Shown: positions 8,478 through 18,844 of the stretch, piece by piece | How the letters are laid out: each line of letters starts with the position of its first letter | How positions within the stretch are numbered: position 1 is the stretch's first letter | Assembly: GCA_944320235.1 (NCBI GenBank) | Contig: CALUGQ010000005.1 | Span: forward strand, 62,001-126,000 | Direction: 5' to 3' | Length of the DNA: 64,000 bases | Origin: an uncultured Prevotella sp. | Lineage (GTDB): Bacteria; Bacteroidota; Bacteroidia; Bacteroidales; Bacteroidaceae | Position numbers and translations under genes: made by a program | The notes under the pieces: model-generated | Database searches by the model: none | What the model was told of the DNA's origin: nothing | What the model saw: the letters and a program-made list of their open reading frames with translations, nothing else

Positions 8478-10370
8478 TTATTCTTCAGTTGATGGCTGGT
8501 TTGTGTCTGTGCCTGGCGTGGTTGACGCCTCTTCGTCGGCCTTGCTGCCGCTGATTTCGCTCAGCTGCCAGTTGATGAAGTAGCCATGGGTCTTGATGGC
8601 GCTTTCCACCTTCTGCGCGCGGCCGTTGGCGGCGTACTTGGGTGCGAGGCGAACGGCGACGCTGTCGCGGGCTTTCTCCTGGCTGCCGCTGCGGTAGGCA
8701 CTGTTGGCATAGCGCTCTGCAATCTTGCACATATAGCTGTACGACTTGCCCTCGGCGATGTATTCCTTTACGTTCTCGTCGGCAATGGCCCAGTCGTACA
8801 TTTCCTTAAGCTGGTCCTCGGTGTAGCTGCTCCAGTCGTCGTCGGTGGGCAAGGGCAGTTCGTGGATGGTGCCTGACGCTGTGCCGGCCAAGCCGAGGTT
8901 GCCGTAGCCGCCATTGGGCGCGCTCACCCATGGGTCGTAGCGGTAGTCCCAGGCTGGGTCGTCGGTGGGCATCTTCTTGTCGGGGAAGCGTGTGCTCAAG
9001 CCTTGGTTGAGAATCCAGTATGCCTGCTCGAAATGGCCGAGGTGGGTCTCTGCCTCGGCGAGCAGGAAGTGGAGGTCGTGGGCGCGGAACGTCGGTATGG
9101 TAGGCTCAATCTTGAATATCTCCTCGTTGTTGAGGTACTCATATGCACGGGTGGTGAAGTTGTAGCCGTAGTAGTACTTGCTGACGCAACGCTGCCCGCC
9201 GAGCGTGCGCATGGTCCAGCCTTGCGTGAGTCCGCGGATGTCGCTCTCGTTGTAGAGGCCGACGCCATGGTCTGACGGTTGCAGGTAGAACGACTCTGCA
9301 TCGGGATATTCGGGGCAGAAGTACTGCACGAGGCGGTTGCGCTGGTGGTTGTCGTAGTCGTACATGATGCCGCTGAGCAGCTGGGTCATGAGGCCAACGC
9401 GGTCGGTGTAGAAGATGTTCTGGTAGGCACCGTAGTTGTCGCTCTGCATCTTCTTGTTGAGCTGGAATATGTCTGACGTGCCTTGCAGGTCGGTGTTGGT
9501 GAGGCGCTCCAATGCCCGCTCGTTGGTTCCGTTCTGGTAGTCGTACATGAACGAGAGGATGTTGTCGTGTATCCACTGCCAGTCGGCCTGTGCGGCTGCT
9601 TCGTCGACATAGCTGGCGCGCCATGAGCGGAACTCGGCGTTGAGCACGAGCGCAGGCGGGGTGAGGTATTCCCAATAGCGGTAGAGGCTGGCGTCTTGCT
9701 CCTCCTCGTCAATCCACTTGTACCAGCTTACCTCAAGGTCGGCGGGAACGTGGATGCCGTCGATGGTCATGCCGCTCTCAAGCAGGTTGATGGCGCGGTC
9801 GGCCAGCTCCTTCATGTTGCAATGTGTGAACACTGAGCCGTCGGTGAGGTCTTTCTTCTCGGTGAGGGGGTCGTCGAACCAGTAGGCTTCGCCGTATATC
9901 TTGCCGAGCATGAGGTAGGCCCACACTTTGATGCGTATGGCACTGCTGATGAGTGCGGGGAAGTTCTCTTCGGCAATCTCGGTCATGCCGCCTACATTGC
10001 GGTGGTAGTCGGCCATCTTGGCAAAATAGTCGTTGCAGGCCACGATGATGGCGTAGTAGCAAGTTGGGTCGGCATAGCTGTTGCCGTTGGTCTCGTTGTA
10101 ATAGTAAATGGACTTCAGCTCGGCTGGCGCGTTGTCGGTGGTTTCAAGCAACGGGCCGCGGGTGTCGGTGAGGAAGATGGCGTGGTCGCCGGCTTCCTGC
10201 ATGCGGTTGAATATACCGAGGAAGCCTTTGTACATCTCGTTTTCTTCGGCGATGTAGTCTTTCTCGTTGATGATGTTCTTCGGGTCGGTGTCGAAGTAAT
10301 CGTCGCACGAGTTGAACGCTACCGCTGCCACAAGTAGTCCTATCGCCGGTATGATATTTTTGATGTTCAT
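8478..10370 (-). CDS. SusD/RagB-type outer-membrane glycan-binding lipoprotein (pair 1)
   Basis: This 630-residue lipoprotein would bind pectic oligosaccharides at the cell surface and form the lid over its SusC partner. The lipobox is FNSC, giving a mature start at CDDYFDTDPKN, typical of SusD proteins. The tetratricopeptide-like helices and the C-terminal RagB-type block are visible in segments such as TIPTFRAHDLHFLLAEAETHLGH in part. It starts 24 nt after the SusC stop and is translated from the same transcript. Length is within the upper range for the family. Substrate is inferred only from neighbouring pectin enzymes. Confidence 0.93.
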   Translation of the reverse strand: MNIKNIIPAIGLLVAAVAFNSCDDYFDTDPKNIINEKDYIAEENEMYKGFLGIFNRMQEAGDHAIFLTDTRGPLLETTDNAPAELKSIYYYNETNGNSYADPTCYYAIIVACNDYFAKMADYHRNVGGMTEIAEENFPALISSAIRIKVWAYLMLGKIYGEAYWFDDPLTEKKDLTDGSVFTHCNMKELADRAINLLESGMTIDGIHVPADLEVSWYKWIDEEEQDASLYRYWEYLTPPALVLNAEFRSWRASYVDEAAAQADWQWIHDNILSFMYDYQNGTNERALERLTNTDLQGTSDIFQLNKKMQSDNYGAYQNIFYTDRVGLMTQLLSGIMYDYDNHQRNRLVQYFCPEYPDAESFYLQPSDHGVGLYNESDIRGLTQGWTMRTLGGQRCVSKYYYGYNFTTRAYEYLNNEEIFKIEPTIPTFRAHDLHFLLAEAETHLGHFEQAYWILNQGLSTRFPDKKMPTDDPAWDYRYDPWVSAPNGGYGNLGLAGTASGTIHELPLPTDDDWSSYTEDQLKEMYDWAIADENVKEYIAEGKSYSYMCKIAERYANSAYRSGSQEKARDSVAVRLAPKYAANGRAQKVESAIKTHGYFINWQLSEISGSKADEEASTTPGTDTNQPSTEE

Positions 10371-10394
10371 GACTTGATACTTTAATGGTGATGA

Positions 10395-13300
10395 TTAGAA
10401 GTTGATGTTGAATCCTACCCTTACGGTGATGGGCAGTGGCATCTTACTGTAGTCGAAGCCGCGCAGCTGCTCTGAGTATGAATATGCAAACTCGGGATCG
10501 CTACCGAGGTACTTGGTGAGCGAGAAGAGGTTCTCGGCTGCCACGTAGATGTTGCCGGAGCGGATGAAGTTGAACAGCATGTCGAAGTTGTAAGACAGCT
10601 TGACGCTGCGCAGTTTCAGGTAGTCGCCATCCTCAATCCATCGGTCGGAGAAGATGTTGTTGCCCAGTGGGTCGCCGTAGTTGGCGCGGGGCATCGTGGT
10701 CTGCTGGCCTTCCACCTGCCAGCGGTTTAGCACGGCGGTAGACTGGTTGTAGAAGTTGTCCATCGACTCCATTTCGCGGCGAGTGGCGTTGTAGACCTTT
10801 GCGCCGACGGAGTAGGCAAAGTTGGCGTCGAGCACGAAGCGGCGGTAGCGCAGCGAGAGGTTGATGCCTCCATAGAAGTCGGGCATGTTGCTGCCGAGGC
10901 TCACCTTGTCGTTCTCGTCGATTGTGCCATCGTTGTTCTGGTCGACAAAGCGCACGTCACCTGCCTGGTAGGCATCGCCGCTGCTGTTGGTCAGCCCGGC
11001 AGCTTGCGCCTCGGCTGTGGTGGCGTAGATGCCGTTGGTCTGGTATCCATAGAACTCGTATGGGTTGGAGCCTACGGCCATTATCATCTCGGCGTCATCG
11101 TTGTTGTAGCCTGTATATTCGATTACCATGCTCTGTGCGTCGCCGAGCGACTTGATGGTGCTGTTGGCCGTGGCTATGTTGGCTCCGATGACGATATCCC
11201 AGTCCTTGGTGTGGAATGCGTTGACGCGGAGTGAAGCCTCGATGCCGTTGGTGTTGATCGTGCCACAGTTCTCGTAGTAGTCGTATGAGCCATATACAGC
11301 CGAGACATTGCTGTTGAGCAGCAGGTCGTAGGCATGGTTGGTGAAGTAGGTGAAGCCGATGTTGAGCCGGTTGGCAAAGAGGGCAAGGTCGAGGCCAAGG
11401 TCGAGCTGCGACTTTTTCTCCCACTCGAGCTTGGTGTTCGGCATATTTGAACGGTTGATGGAGCCGATGCCGAAGAAGTTGCCGCCTACGTAATAGTTCT
11501 TGCCGTAGTTTGCTGAGAAACGGCTGTTGCCCGAGAGGCTTCCCTCAACGGAGACGTTGAGCTTGTTCACCCACGACGGGAGTACGCCGAGGTTTGCCAC
11601 CATGAACGTAACGCTGGCGGAGGGGAAGAAGCCCCAGCGCGGAGCATCTGCGCCCGAGACACTAGTGCCGTCAAGTGCCATGCCAACGGCACCACGGACG
11701 AGGTTGTTGTATGTATAGTCTGCGTGGAGGTTGAAGCCCATGTAATTCCACTCGGTGAGGCTGCCGAATGAAAGTTTCTCGCTGGTTGTGTTGTCCATCG
11801 TCTGGTAGTCGTCGCTGGCTGTGTTGTAGCCTTCGGAGATGTCAACCTCGTAGTCTTTCATTATCATGCGTGCAGAGGCCAGTACGTTGAGGTCGTGAAC
11901 GCGGTTGAATATCCGGCTGTAGCGACCTTGGAGGCTGAATGTGTTGACATCGAGCGTCGTCACGCCGTTGGCCACCTTGTTGCGCCCGGTGCCGTAAACT
12001 TGCGGCATGATGGCGTTGTCGGTCATGCCCGGGATGAACAGTGTCTCTTCGGTGTAGTTGTAGTAGAGGTTGGCCATTGCGGTGAGCGTGAGGTAGTCGT
12101 TCCACTTGAAGTTGAGGCCAATCTGTGTGTTCACGTCGTAAATCTTGTCCTTTCCTTCTAGGGTGCTGACGATGGCGACAGGGTTGCTCACGTTGTCGTA
12201 GGCATACATCGGGTTTGACGATGTGTTCCAGAAGTTGTACGAGGCAAGGTTGCCGAGCACGGTGCCGTCGGTCTGCTTGGCGTTGGCGTTTATCAGCGGC
12301 ATGGAGTGGTAAGCGGCGAGCATCGGGTTGGTCTCTTCCGCCATGCCCATGTTCTGAAGGTCGCTGGTGATGTAGGCCAGGCCGACGTTTGTGAAGATGT
12401 CTACCTTGCGGCTGGCGAGCACGTCGGCGCTGATGAGCGTGTGGAAGCGGTCTGTGCTTGTGTTGCGGAGCGTTCCCTGGTTGCCTGTGTATCCGAACGA
12501 TATGTTGTACTTGGCGATTTCGTCACCGCCTTCCACGCGGAACAGGTTCTCGGTCGTGAAGCCCGTGTGCTGGATGTCGTCCATCCACTTTGTGTCCTCG
12601 TTGAAGAGGTATGATTGTGGGTAGCTGCCGTTCTGGAGGAACGGGTAGTCGGCGGTGAGCGATTCCATGGTAGGATATCGCGTGAGGCCAATGTCTTTCA
12701 TGTAGTTCTTGTACTGCGTGGAGTTGAGCACGGGCAGGCTCGACTGGCGGATGTTGAATCCGTAAGAGCCTGAGAACGACATTCGCGTCTCGAGGTTGTT
12801 TGAGTTGGCCTGCTGTGTCTCAACCAGTATCACGCCGTTGCTGCCCAACGACCCGTACATGGCGGCATCGGCACCCTTGAGCACCGTGACGCTGCGTATG
12901 TCCTTGGGGTCGTAGCCGAAGAGCATGCCGCGCGAATAGCCGTTGATAACGCCCGACACATCTTGGCTGCCAAGGTAGGGCACGCCGTTGATGACGATGA
13001 GCGGATTGTTCTCTGCGACAAACGAGTGGATTCCTCGGATGTTCATGTATGACCCTTCGCCGGGCATGCCGCTCTTCTCAATCACTTGTAGACCGGCTAC
13101 GCCGTCGCCCATAGCTGTGGCGAGGTCGAGCTTCTCGGTGAAGTCCTTGCTCTCAACCGATGATATGGAGGATGGCTTGCTGTCGTAGTCCATGCTTCCA
13201 TAGAATGTGTTCACTGTCTGGGAGTGCAGCTTCTCGTCTGTCGGGATGAGAGTTATTGTCGCAGATGTCTTGCCAGACTGCCTGCGGAGGAAGCTCAGTG

Positions 13301-13547
13301 GCATTTCCTTGGGGTAGAAGCCTTCGGCCTTGATTGTCACCACTGCATTCTTGATGCCTGTGGCGAGGGCAAAGTGGCCGCGCTCATCAGAGAGTGCGGT
13401 GACGCTGTCGCCGACAATTGAGATGATGGCACCGCTCACGGGCTGCCCGTCGGTGCTCTTTATCATTGAGCACACCTCACCTTTCTGCGCCGTGGCCGTG
13501 GTTGCCATCATGAGGCAGGATGCTACCAATATATAGACTTTCTTCAT
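10395..13547 (-). CDS. SusC/RagA-type TonB-dependent oligosaccharide importer (pair 1)
   Basis: This 1050-residue outer-membrane protein would import oligosaccharides using TonB energy. A signal peptide (about 1-20) precedes a carboxypeptidase-regulatory-like domain (about 24-100), a plug domain (about 110-240, with NPLIVINGVPYLG and SVTVLKGADAAMYGSLGSNG) and a beta-barrel ending in the aromatic terminus VGFNINF. It is 11 nt downstream of the FAS1 lipoprotein gene and 24 nt upstream of its SusD partner. It differs clearly from the second SusC in this window, so the two pairs probably handle different oligomers. Confidence 0.95.
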   Translation of the reverse strand: MKKVYILVASCLMMATTATAQKGEVCSMIKSTDGQPVSGAIISIVGDSVTALSDERGHFALATGIKNAVVTIKAEGFYPKEMPLSFLRRQSGKTSATITLIPTDEKLHSQTVNTFYGSMDYDSKPSSISSVESKDFTEKLDLATAMGDGVAGLQVIEKSGMPGEGSYMNIRGIHSFVAENNPLIVINGVPYLGSQDVSGVINGYSRGMLFGYDPKDIRSVTVLKGADAAMYGSLGSNGVILVETQQANSNNLETRMSFSGSYGFNIRQSSLPVLNSTQYKNYMKDIGLTRYPTMESLTADYPFLQNGSYPQSYLFNEDTKWMDDIQHTGFTTENLFRVEGGDEIAKYNISFGYTGNQGTLRNTSTDRFHTLISADVLASRKVDIFTNVGLAYITSDLQNMGMAEETNPMLAAYHSMPLINANAKQTDGTVLGNLASYNFWNTSSNPMYAYDNVSNPVAIVSTLEGKDKIYDVNTQIGLNFKWNDYLTLTAMANLYYNYTEETLFIPGMTDNAIMPQVYGTGRNKVANGVTTLDVNTFSLQGRYSRIFNRVHDLNVLASARMIMKDYEVDISEGYNTASDDYQTMDNTTSEKLSFGSLTEWNYMGFNLHADYTYNNLVRGAVGMALDGTSVSGADAPRWGFFPSASVTFMVANLGVLPSWVNKLNVSVEGSLSGNSRFSANYGKNYYVGGNFFGIGSINRSNMPNTKLEWEKKSQLDLGLDLALFANRLNIGFTYFTNHAYDLLLNSNVSAVYGSYDYYENCGTINTNGIEASLRVNAFHTKDWDIVIGANIATANSTIKSLGDAQSMVIEYTGYNNDDAEMIMAVGSNPYEFYGYQTNGIYATTAEAQAAGLTNSSGDAYQAGDVRFVDQNNDGTIDENDKVSLGSNMPDFYGGINLSLRYRRFVLDANFAYSVGAKVYNATRREMESMDNFYNQSTAVLNRWQVEGQQTTMPRANYGDPLGNNIFSDRWIEDGDYLKLRSVKLSYNFDMLFNFIRSGNIYVAAENLFSLTKYLGSDPEFAYSYSEQLRGFDYSKMPLPITVRVGFNINF

Positions 13548-13558
13548 GTTCGTAGGTA

Positions 13559-15403
13559 TTAATAGTTATTGTGAGTGGGGCGTAAGCACCAGTGATACAT
13601 CATCAGCTGGTTCACGTTGTTCTTGTCGCGGTTGAGTACGACTCCGCTGTCGAGCTGGGCCTTGTAGATGCGGGCCATGTCGTTTGATGTGACGCGGATG
13701 CGGAAGTTGCCCGACTTAGGCATCGTAACCACGCCGACGGTGTAGCCGTCGGTATCGTAGGCTATGGCCTTGTCGTTGAGTTTCTGCCAGTAGTCAACAT
13801 CGAATCCCTCGGGGTAGGCGATGCCTGTCTCCTCGCCGTAGTGTGGCACGGGGCTGGCTGCGCCGCGGTCGAAGTGGAAGTCGGAACCCGTCGCGTGCAT
13901 ATTCATGTCTTGCACTAGCCAGCGGTCGTTGAACGCGATGCTTAGCGAGTAGAGCAATGAGTGCTTGAAGCCCATGCGCAGGTAATATTCTCCGGCTGGC
14001 AGGTGGCACTCATAGATTTTTTGGTCAGTCGAGTTCCATACAAGGCCGTCGTATTCAACGCTGCATGGCAGGCCTTCGGCCATGGCTTCCTCGCTTGGGA
14101 TGGCGGTCAGCACGTTGTAGTATATTGTCGGCCACTGTGTGTTTGTGGTGACAGTAGAGCCAGCGGCGATAAGGTCAAACTGCCCTTGAGCTTCGTTGAC
14201 AATAAGCGGGTCAACCCAGTTTGTCCAGCGGAAATACTGGGCTTGCTGTGCCGGCGTCATGTTGTTCCACAATTCGTAGAAACGCGACTTTATGCGATAG
14301 ATAACGATGTGGTTGGGTATCTTGAAGTTGGTGCAGTAGTAGGCAATGCCATTACTGAGCGTCACGGGGTTGGCTGCATCTACTGTCTGAACAGATGGAC
14401 GCCACCATGATGCCTCAACGCTGCTGTATGTCGTGAGGTCGGATGTCTCGTCTATCACTTCCTTGTAGCCGCCCACGCACTGGAAGTCGGGGGCGTTGCC
14501 GCTTACGTCTGCCGGTTCGAGGCGCTTGTCGGAGAAGCAGGCTTTCACTATCCATTCTTCAAATTTCTCACGGTCGGCATCGGTGGCCTGGCGGTTGAGC
14601 CAGAGCGGAATGCTGTCCATGGCGGCCTTTATGGCGTTGTCAATCTGCGTGTTGCTTGGTATGAACATTGTCGTGGTGTAGCTCTCGCTGCGCATATTCC
14701 ATGTGGCGGTTCCGTTCTCGTCGTAACGGTCCATGAGCGTGTTCTTTGTCACTATCACGGAGTCGTAGATTGTGCGGCCGTCGTCGGTGACACCGATTGG
14801 CTGGCTGTTCTCCCTGTCGAAGTAGGGGTAGTCGTAAGCTGTTACAAGCTCCTTGAAGCGCGAGTATTCGTCGCCGAGCGATAGCAGCAGCTCGTATGCA
14901 GACTGGCGCACGGGTATTGTTCCGTCCACATAATATATGTAGCCGTTGGCTGCCTTTACCACCTTTGTGATGGTGTAGTCGTCAAGCTTCTTGCCGCCGT
15001 CATACACCCAAACGCTCTTTCCTGAGCGTGTGTTGATGTTCGAGCCGTCGGTTAGCTTTGCCGGGTTTACGGCCATGTCGGCCACGCATTGCTCTGCGAA
15101 GGCTTTCTCATCGGTCACTTTGCTCTCGTCATACTGAGCGTCCGTGCAGACGATGAATGTATATTGCCCGTCGGCGCGTGTGGTGGTGAAGATGCCGTTG
15201 CGCTTGAACAGGGCGTTCATCTTGCTCAGGTCGTTTGTGCCGCCGATGTAGTCGGTTATGCTGCCATTGTATATGACGACACTGCTGCCATCGGCCAATG
15301 TGATGCCTGCCTCGTCGTAGTGGTCATCCCAGTCAGACGAGCATGATGTTGCCATGAGGCATCCCATGAGCACTATTGGGAAAACTTTATATATTCTTTT
15401 CAT
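13559..15403 (-). CDS. FAS1 (fasciclin)-domain lipoprotein A
   Basis: This 614-residue predicted surface lipoprotein has a lipobox ending in MATSC at about residue 21. A FAS1-like domain at about 45-170 carries the pattern MNALFKRNGIFTTT followed by YTFIVCTDAQYDE. The remainder includes a second, more divergent FAS1-like region and a C-terminal beta-rich part (about 450-600) with NFRIRVTSNDMARIYKA. FAS1 domains mediate adhesion in other systems. In Bacteroidetes they recur beside SusCD pairs, where a surface glycan-binding role is plausible but unproven. It lies directly between the two SusCD pairs and is cotranscribed with them. Confidence 0.82.
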   Translation of the reverse strand: MKRIYKVFPIVLMGCLMATSCSSDWDDHYDEAGITLADGSSVVIYNGSITDYIGGTNDLSKMNALFKRNGIFTTTRADGQYTFIVCTDAQYDESKVTDEKAFAEQCVADMAVNPAKLTDGSNINTRSGKSVWVYDGGKKLDDYTITKVVKAANGYIYYVDGTIPVRQSAYELLLSLGDEYSRFKELVTAYDYPYFDRENSQPIGVTDDGRTIYDSVIVTKNTLMDRYDENGTATWNMRSESYTTTMFIPSNTQIDNAIKAAMDSIPLWLNRQATDADREKFEEWIVKACFSDKRLEPADVSGNAPDFQCVGGYKEVIDETSDLTTYSSVEASWWRPSVQTVDAANPVTLSNGIAYYCTNFKIPNHIVIYRIKSRFYELWNNMTPAQQAQYFRWTNWVDPLIVNEAQGQFDLIAAGSTVTTNTQWPTIYYNVLTAIPSEEAMAEGLPCSVEYDGLVWNSTDQKIYECHLPAGEYYLRMGFKHSLLYSLSIAFNDRWLVQDMNMHATGSDFHFDRGAASPVPHYGEETGIAYPEGFDVDYWQKLNDKAIAYDTDGYTVGVVTMPKSGNFRIRVTSNDMARIYKAQLDSGVVLNRDKNNVNQLMMYHWCLRPTHNNY

Positions 15404-15445
15404 GTCGAATGTTTTTAGTTTATTCGTTTGTCATGTTGATGTCGC

Positions 15446-17254
15446 TTAGTTTATCGGGATGAATTCCACGTAGTCGAGACGCAAGTGGTAGCTGCCCAGG
15501 TTCTTGGCCTGGATGTCGCGCATAGTGATGCGGAACTTGTGCGTGGCCGAGCCGTCGAACTCTACTTCGCGCCATAGCTCCATATCCTCTGACCCGTAGA
15601 GTGGCATAACGCCCAGGCCGCGATATAGATAGTTGAGTGTCTGGTAGTTGTCGTTGTCAAGGTTGCACTGCACAAGCGTACCCGAAGTGAACAGCGATGC
15701 GAGCAGCGGATCCTTGATGTAATGGAGCACCACCTTGTACTTGCCTGCGATGATTGTAGGCGTGGTGAACTCTATCCAGCCTGCGAAGCCGAGGTTGAGC
15801 ACAAGGTAGTTGTTCATGTAAGCACCGTGCTTTGGCGTTGTTGTCTGGGCTGCGTTTGTATAAGCTTCTTTCATGAAGCCTATGCGGCGGTAGTTGCGAG
15901 TGCTGGCTGAGGTCTCCGTCAGCTCGTATGTGAACGATGTCGGTGTGCCATATTCGCCGTCGTAGTATTCATCGCTGAGGTCGAACTGCCGCTCCTGGTT
16001 GGTCAATGCGCTGGTGAATATGTTGCCGTATGCGTTGGCGGCACCCCAGTTGTTGACCATGGTGATTATGTCGGCACTGTTTAGGAAGTCCCATTTTACG
16101 TTGACAGGTTCCGGGTGGTAGACAGGCATCATGCCGCCGACCTTGGTTATCAGGCCGTTGCTTGCCTCAATGTCACTGCGCACAACGGGGATGTTGGTGT
16201 TGATGGTGCGCTTGTTGTTCACGAGGTTGGCAATGAAAGCCTGGCCCGTATACTGTGTGTCGTAGATCAGGGTCTCTGTCGGGTCGTTGAAGTTGAACAC
16301 CTCGTCCATTGTGTATTGCGTAGGCATGAAGTGGTACTTCAGGTAATGGTTCAGTGCGGTGTCCGGGTCAACCTCCTCGCCGTTGCTGTTGTCCATGAGC
16401 CATTGCTTCAGGCTTGCCACGTCGGTCACGCCTGCGCTGTTCATGATATGGTCTGGCACTGCGAAACAAGTGTAGTAGTAGGCAGTTATCACCTGCACTC
16501 CGCCTACGCCGGTAGTGGTGTCGCGTTCAGTGGTAGCCATCTTGTAAATTTCTGGGTCGGCCTTAATTGCGTCGGCAAAGATTTTGAACGTGTTGTTTTC
16601 TCCGTCGAGCACTTCGAGTTTCTCCACGATGTTCTCAGCGTTGGGGATTATTACGTCGTCCATCATGAAGATGTTGCCATTTGAGCCTTTTGCTTCTGTG
16701 AAGCGTCCTATCTTTGCCTGGTTGTTGATGAAGATGCTGTCGGGGCTGTAGATGTTATCAGTCCGCTCATCGTCGTCAACGTCAGTTTCCTTGTAGCCGT
16801 AGGTAAGGGTCAGGTACTGGTGAAACAGGTTCTGCGTCTCGATGTATTGCCCTTTCCTTGCGTATTCAATCAGTGTGGAGTCGTACACTAAGCTGCTTCC
16901 GCCCTGCCAGTCGATGATATGGCTCTGCACCACCTTGCGTGCATAGTCATAGTCAAGTTCTTCCACTGTTGCAACGCCTCTGTCTGCGAGGAACTTTGTT
17001 ATGGCCTCGTTGTTAGGTGCAAACACCGTTGCTGTGGCGTTGGCGTCTTTCAAGGCGTTGTAGTAGTTGGTGTATTTAAGCAGGTCAATCCACAGCGAGT
17101 ATGTCTCAGGCGAGTTTTCAAGTATTGTCGTCATTGACATTTCCTCCTCAATGTTCGTTGGTTGAACGAACAGGCTGTCCTCGTTGGGGTCGGAGCATCC
17201 GGCCAGGAGAGCCGCCATGGCGGTTATTGATAGCAATATCTTTTTCATGTTCAT
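15446..17254 (-). CDS. FAS1 (fasciclin)-domain lipoprotein B
   Basis: This 602-residue predicted lipoprotein has lipobox LLAGC at about residue 20 (alternative start two codons later). The first FAS1 unit (about 35-210) contains LLKYTNYYNALKDANATATVFAPNNEAI in pieces, the classical fasciclin block. A second unit (about 215-390) contains a similar pattern. The C-terminal part ends with FRITMRDIQAKNLGSYHLRL in pieces and resembles the C-terminal part of FAS1 lipoprotein A, suggesting duplication and divergence of the two neighbours. It starts 42 nt upstream of gene A and lies 14 nt below SusD. A surface glycan-capture role is inferred from context only. Confidence 0.83.
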   Translation of the reverse strand: MNMKKILLSITAMAALLAGCSDPNEDSLFVQPTNIEEEMSMTTILENSPETYSLWIDLLKYTNYYNALKDANATATVFAPNNEAITKFLADRGVATVEELDYDYARKVVQSHIIDWQGGSSLVYDSTLIEYARKGQYIETQNLFHQYLTLTYGYKETDVDDDERTDNIYSPDSIFINNQAKIGRFTEAKGSNGNIFMMDDVIIPNAENIVEKLEVLDGENNTFKIFADAIKADPEIYKMATTERDTTTGVGGVQVITAYYYTCFAVPDHIMNSAGVTDVASLKQWLMDNSNGEEVDPDTALNHYLKYHFMPTQYTMDEVFNFNDPTETLIYDTQYTGQAFIANLVNNKRTINTNIPVVRSDIEASNGLITKVGGMMPVYHPEPVNVKWDFLNSADIITMVNNWGAANAYGNIFTSALTNQERQFDLSDEYYDGEYGTPTSFTYELTETSASTRNYRRIGFMKEAYTNAAQTTTPKHGAYMNNYLVLNLGFAGWIEFTTPTIIAGKYKVVLHYIKDPLLASLFTSGTLVQCNLDNDNYQTLNYLYRGLGVMPLYGSEDMELWREVEFDGSATHKFRITMRDIQAKNLGSYHLRLDYVEFIPIN

Positions 17255-17268
17255 CCGTGGATAATGGG

Positions 17269-18831
17269 TTATTCGTAATATGGGTTCTGTACGAGTTTGT
17301 CGTTGTGGAGTATCTCATCGTCGTTGACGGGCAGATACCATGCGTTCTTGTCGAGGAGCACGGAGCGTATCTTGCTCTCGCTGGCTGTGAGGTTGTAGTT
17401 CACCACATTGTTGATGAAGAACTCTGTGACGAAGTTTGTTGCGCCTGTCGGGTCGGTGTAGCGGCCTACGCGCAGCAAGTCATACCAGGCGCGGCCTTCT
17501 CCGATGAACTCGTGGATGTTCTCGTGGATGATGGCCTGGAGAATGTCGCTCAGCCCTGATGTAGGCCCGGCTGTGGCGTCGAGCAGGTTGGTGCGGTTGC
17601 GTATCTGGTTCACTATTGCCAGCGCGGCAGTGTTGTCGTCGATGTTCTGCCCCATGCTTCTCATCACGAGGGCCTCAGCCTTCATCAGCATCACTTCCGA
17701 CACGCGGTAGATGATGAAGTTCGGGTCGTAGTATTGTGTGGTGCGCGGCTCGGTGACGGTCGTTCCGCCGAGATACTTCCACACATACCCTATTGACGAG
17801 TTCTCCTGGCCTACGTAGCTGCCGTAGCGTGTGCGTACATACATGTCCGGGTCGCCGTAGAAGCGTGCCATGATGTCCGATGCATCTTGGTTAAGCTCCA
17901 TCGTGAGGTTCTCCGAAAGCTGGTATGTCGTTGTGTTGTCGTTGTAGAACAGGTTCGGCAGGTCGTTCGTCTGGTAGCTTGTTCCGTCGGTCATGTTGGC
18001 AGAATATTGCAGCTCGAAGATTGACTCCTCGCTGTTGCCGGGGTTGAAGATGGTAAACCAGCTGGAGTGTGAAGCCGTGGCCATGAAGCGCGGTGCGTAG
18101 GGCGAGTTGCTTTCAAGAATCATGTCGGCATACCTTATCGCCTCGTCGAACTCCTGGTTCCACATACATACATCGGTCATCAGTGCGTAGATGGCCCATA
18201 TCGTGGCGCGTCCCTTGGTCTCCCACGTGGTGTCGAATGTCTCCTTGGCGGCGTTAAGCTCTATTGCCGTCTGTAGGTCGTCCTTTATCTGGGCGATGAC
18301 TGTCGACTCCGGGCTTTGCGTGATGTACAGCTCAGCATCATCGCTCTCTACCGGCGTCAGTCGCAGCGGCACGTCGCGCCAGTTGCGCACGAGGTAAAAG
18401 TACGACAGTGCGCGCAGGAAGTAAGCCTCGCACAGGTGCGAGTTCATTTCCTCCTCTGTGTATGTGGCGTCGTTCTCGCGTGTCTTGCCTGCGTTGGCTA
18501 TCACGCCGTTGGCATCGGCTATTATCTTGTAGAATATGTTCCAGTCGGTGAAGTCGCCGCTTGTCGGCTTTATCTCCAGTTTGTCAAGGTCGTTGGCCGA
18601 ATATCTCTTCACGCATCCGGCCCTCAGCTCGCCCAGCGGGATGAGGTGCGACGTGATTGATGAGCGCAGGTGGTAGTACCCGGCGAAGAGTGCCGACTCC
18701 ACGTCGCTCTTTTTCGTCCACATATTTTCCGTCGGGAGCGAGTTCTCGGGCATGATGTCGAGATAGTCGTTGCACGCCGTGAGGCCTAGTGCCGCGGCTG
18801 TTGCTATTATGATTGTCTTAAAGCTTTTCAT
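17269..18831 (-). CDS. SusD/RagB-type outer-membrane lipoprotein (pair 2)
   Basis: This 520-residue SusD family lipoprotein has lipobox LTAC with the mature start CNDYLDIMPENSLPTENMWTK in part, a textbook SusD N terminus. The C-terminal RagB block FIIYRVSEVMLMKAEALV and GEGRAWYDLLRVGR are clear. It lies 13 nt downstream of its SusC partner. It is shorter and more canonical than the other SusD in the operon, supporting different ligand specificity of the two pairs. Confidence 0.95.
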   Translation of the reverse strand: MKSFKTIIIATAAALGLTACNDYLDIMPENSLPTENMWTKKSDVESALFAGYYHLRSSITSHLIPLGELRAGCVKRYSANDLDKLEIKPTSGDFTDWNIFYKIIADANGVIANAGKTRENDATYTEEEMNSHLCEAYFLRALSYFYLVRNWRDVPLRLTPVESDDAELYITQSPESTVIAQIKDDLQTAIELNAAKETFDTTWETKGRATIWAIYALMTDVCMWNQEFDEAIRYADMILESNSPYAPRFMATASHSSWFTIFNPGNSEESIFELQYSANMTDGTSYQTNDLPNLFYNDNTTTYQLSENLTMELNQDASDIMARFYGDPDMYVRTRYGSYVGQENSSIGYVWKYLGGTTVTEPRTTQYYDPNFIIYRVSEVMLMKAEALVMRSMGQNIDDNTAALAIVNQIRNRTNLLDATAGPTSGLSDILQAIIHENIHEFIGEGRAWYDLLRVGRYTDPTGATNFVTEFFINNVVNYNLTASESKIRSVLLDKNAWYLPVNDDEILHNDKLVQNPYYE

Positions 18832-18844
18832 ACTTGTGCTGTTT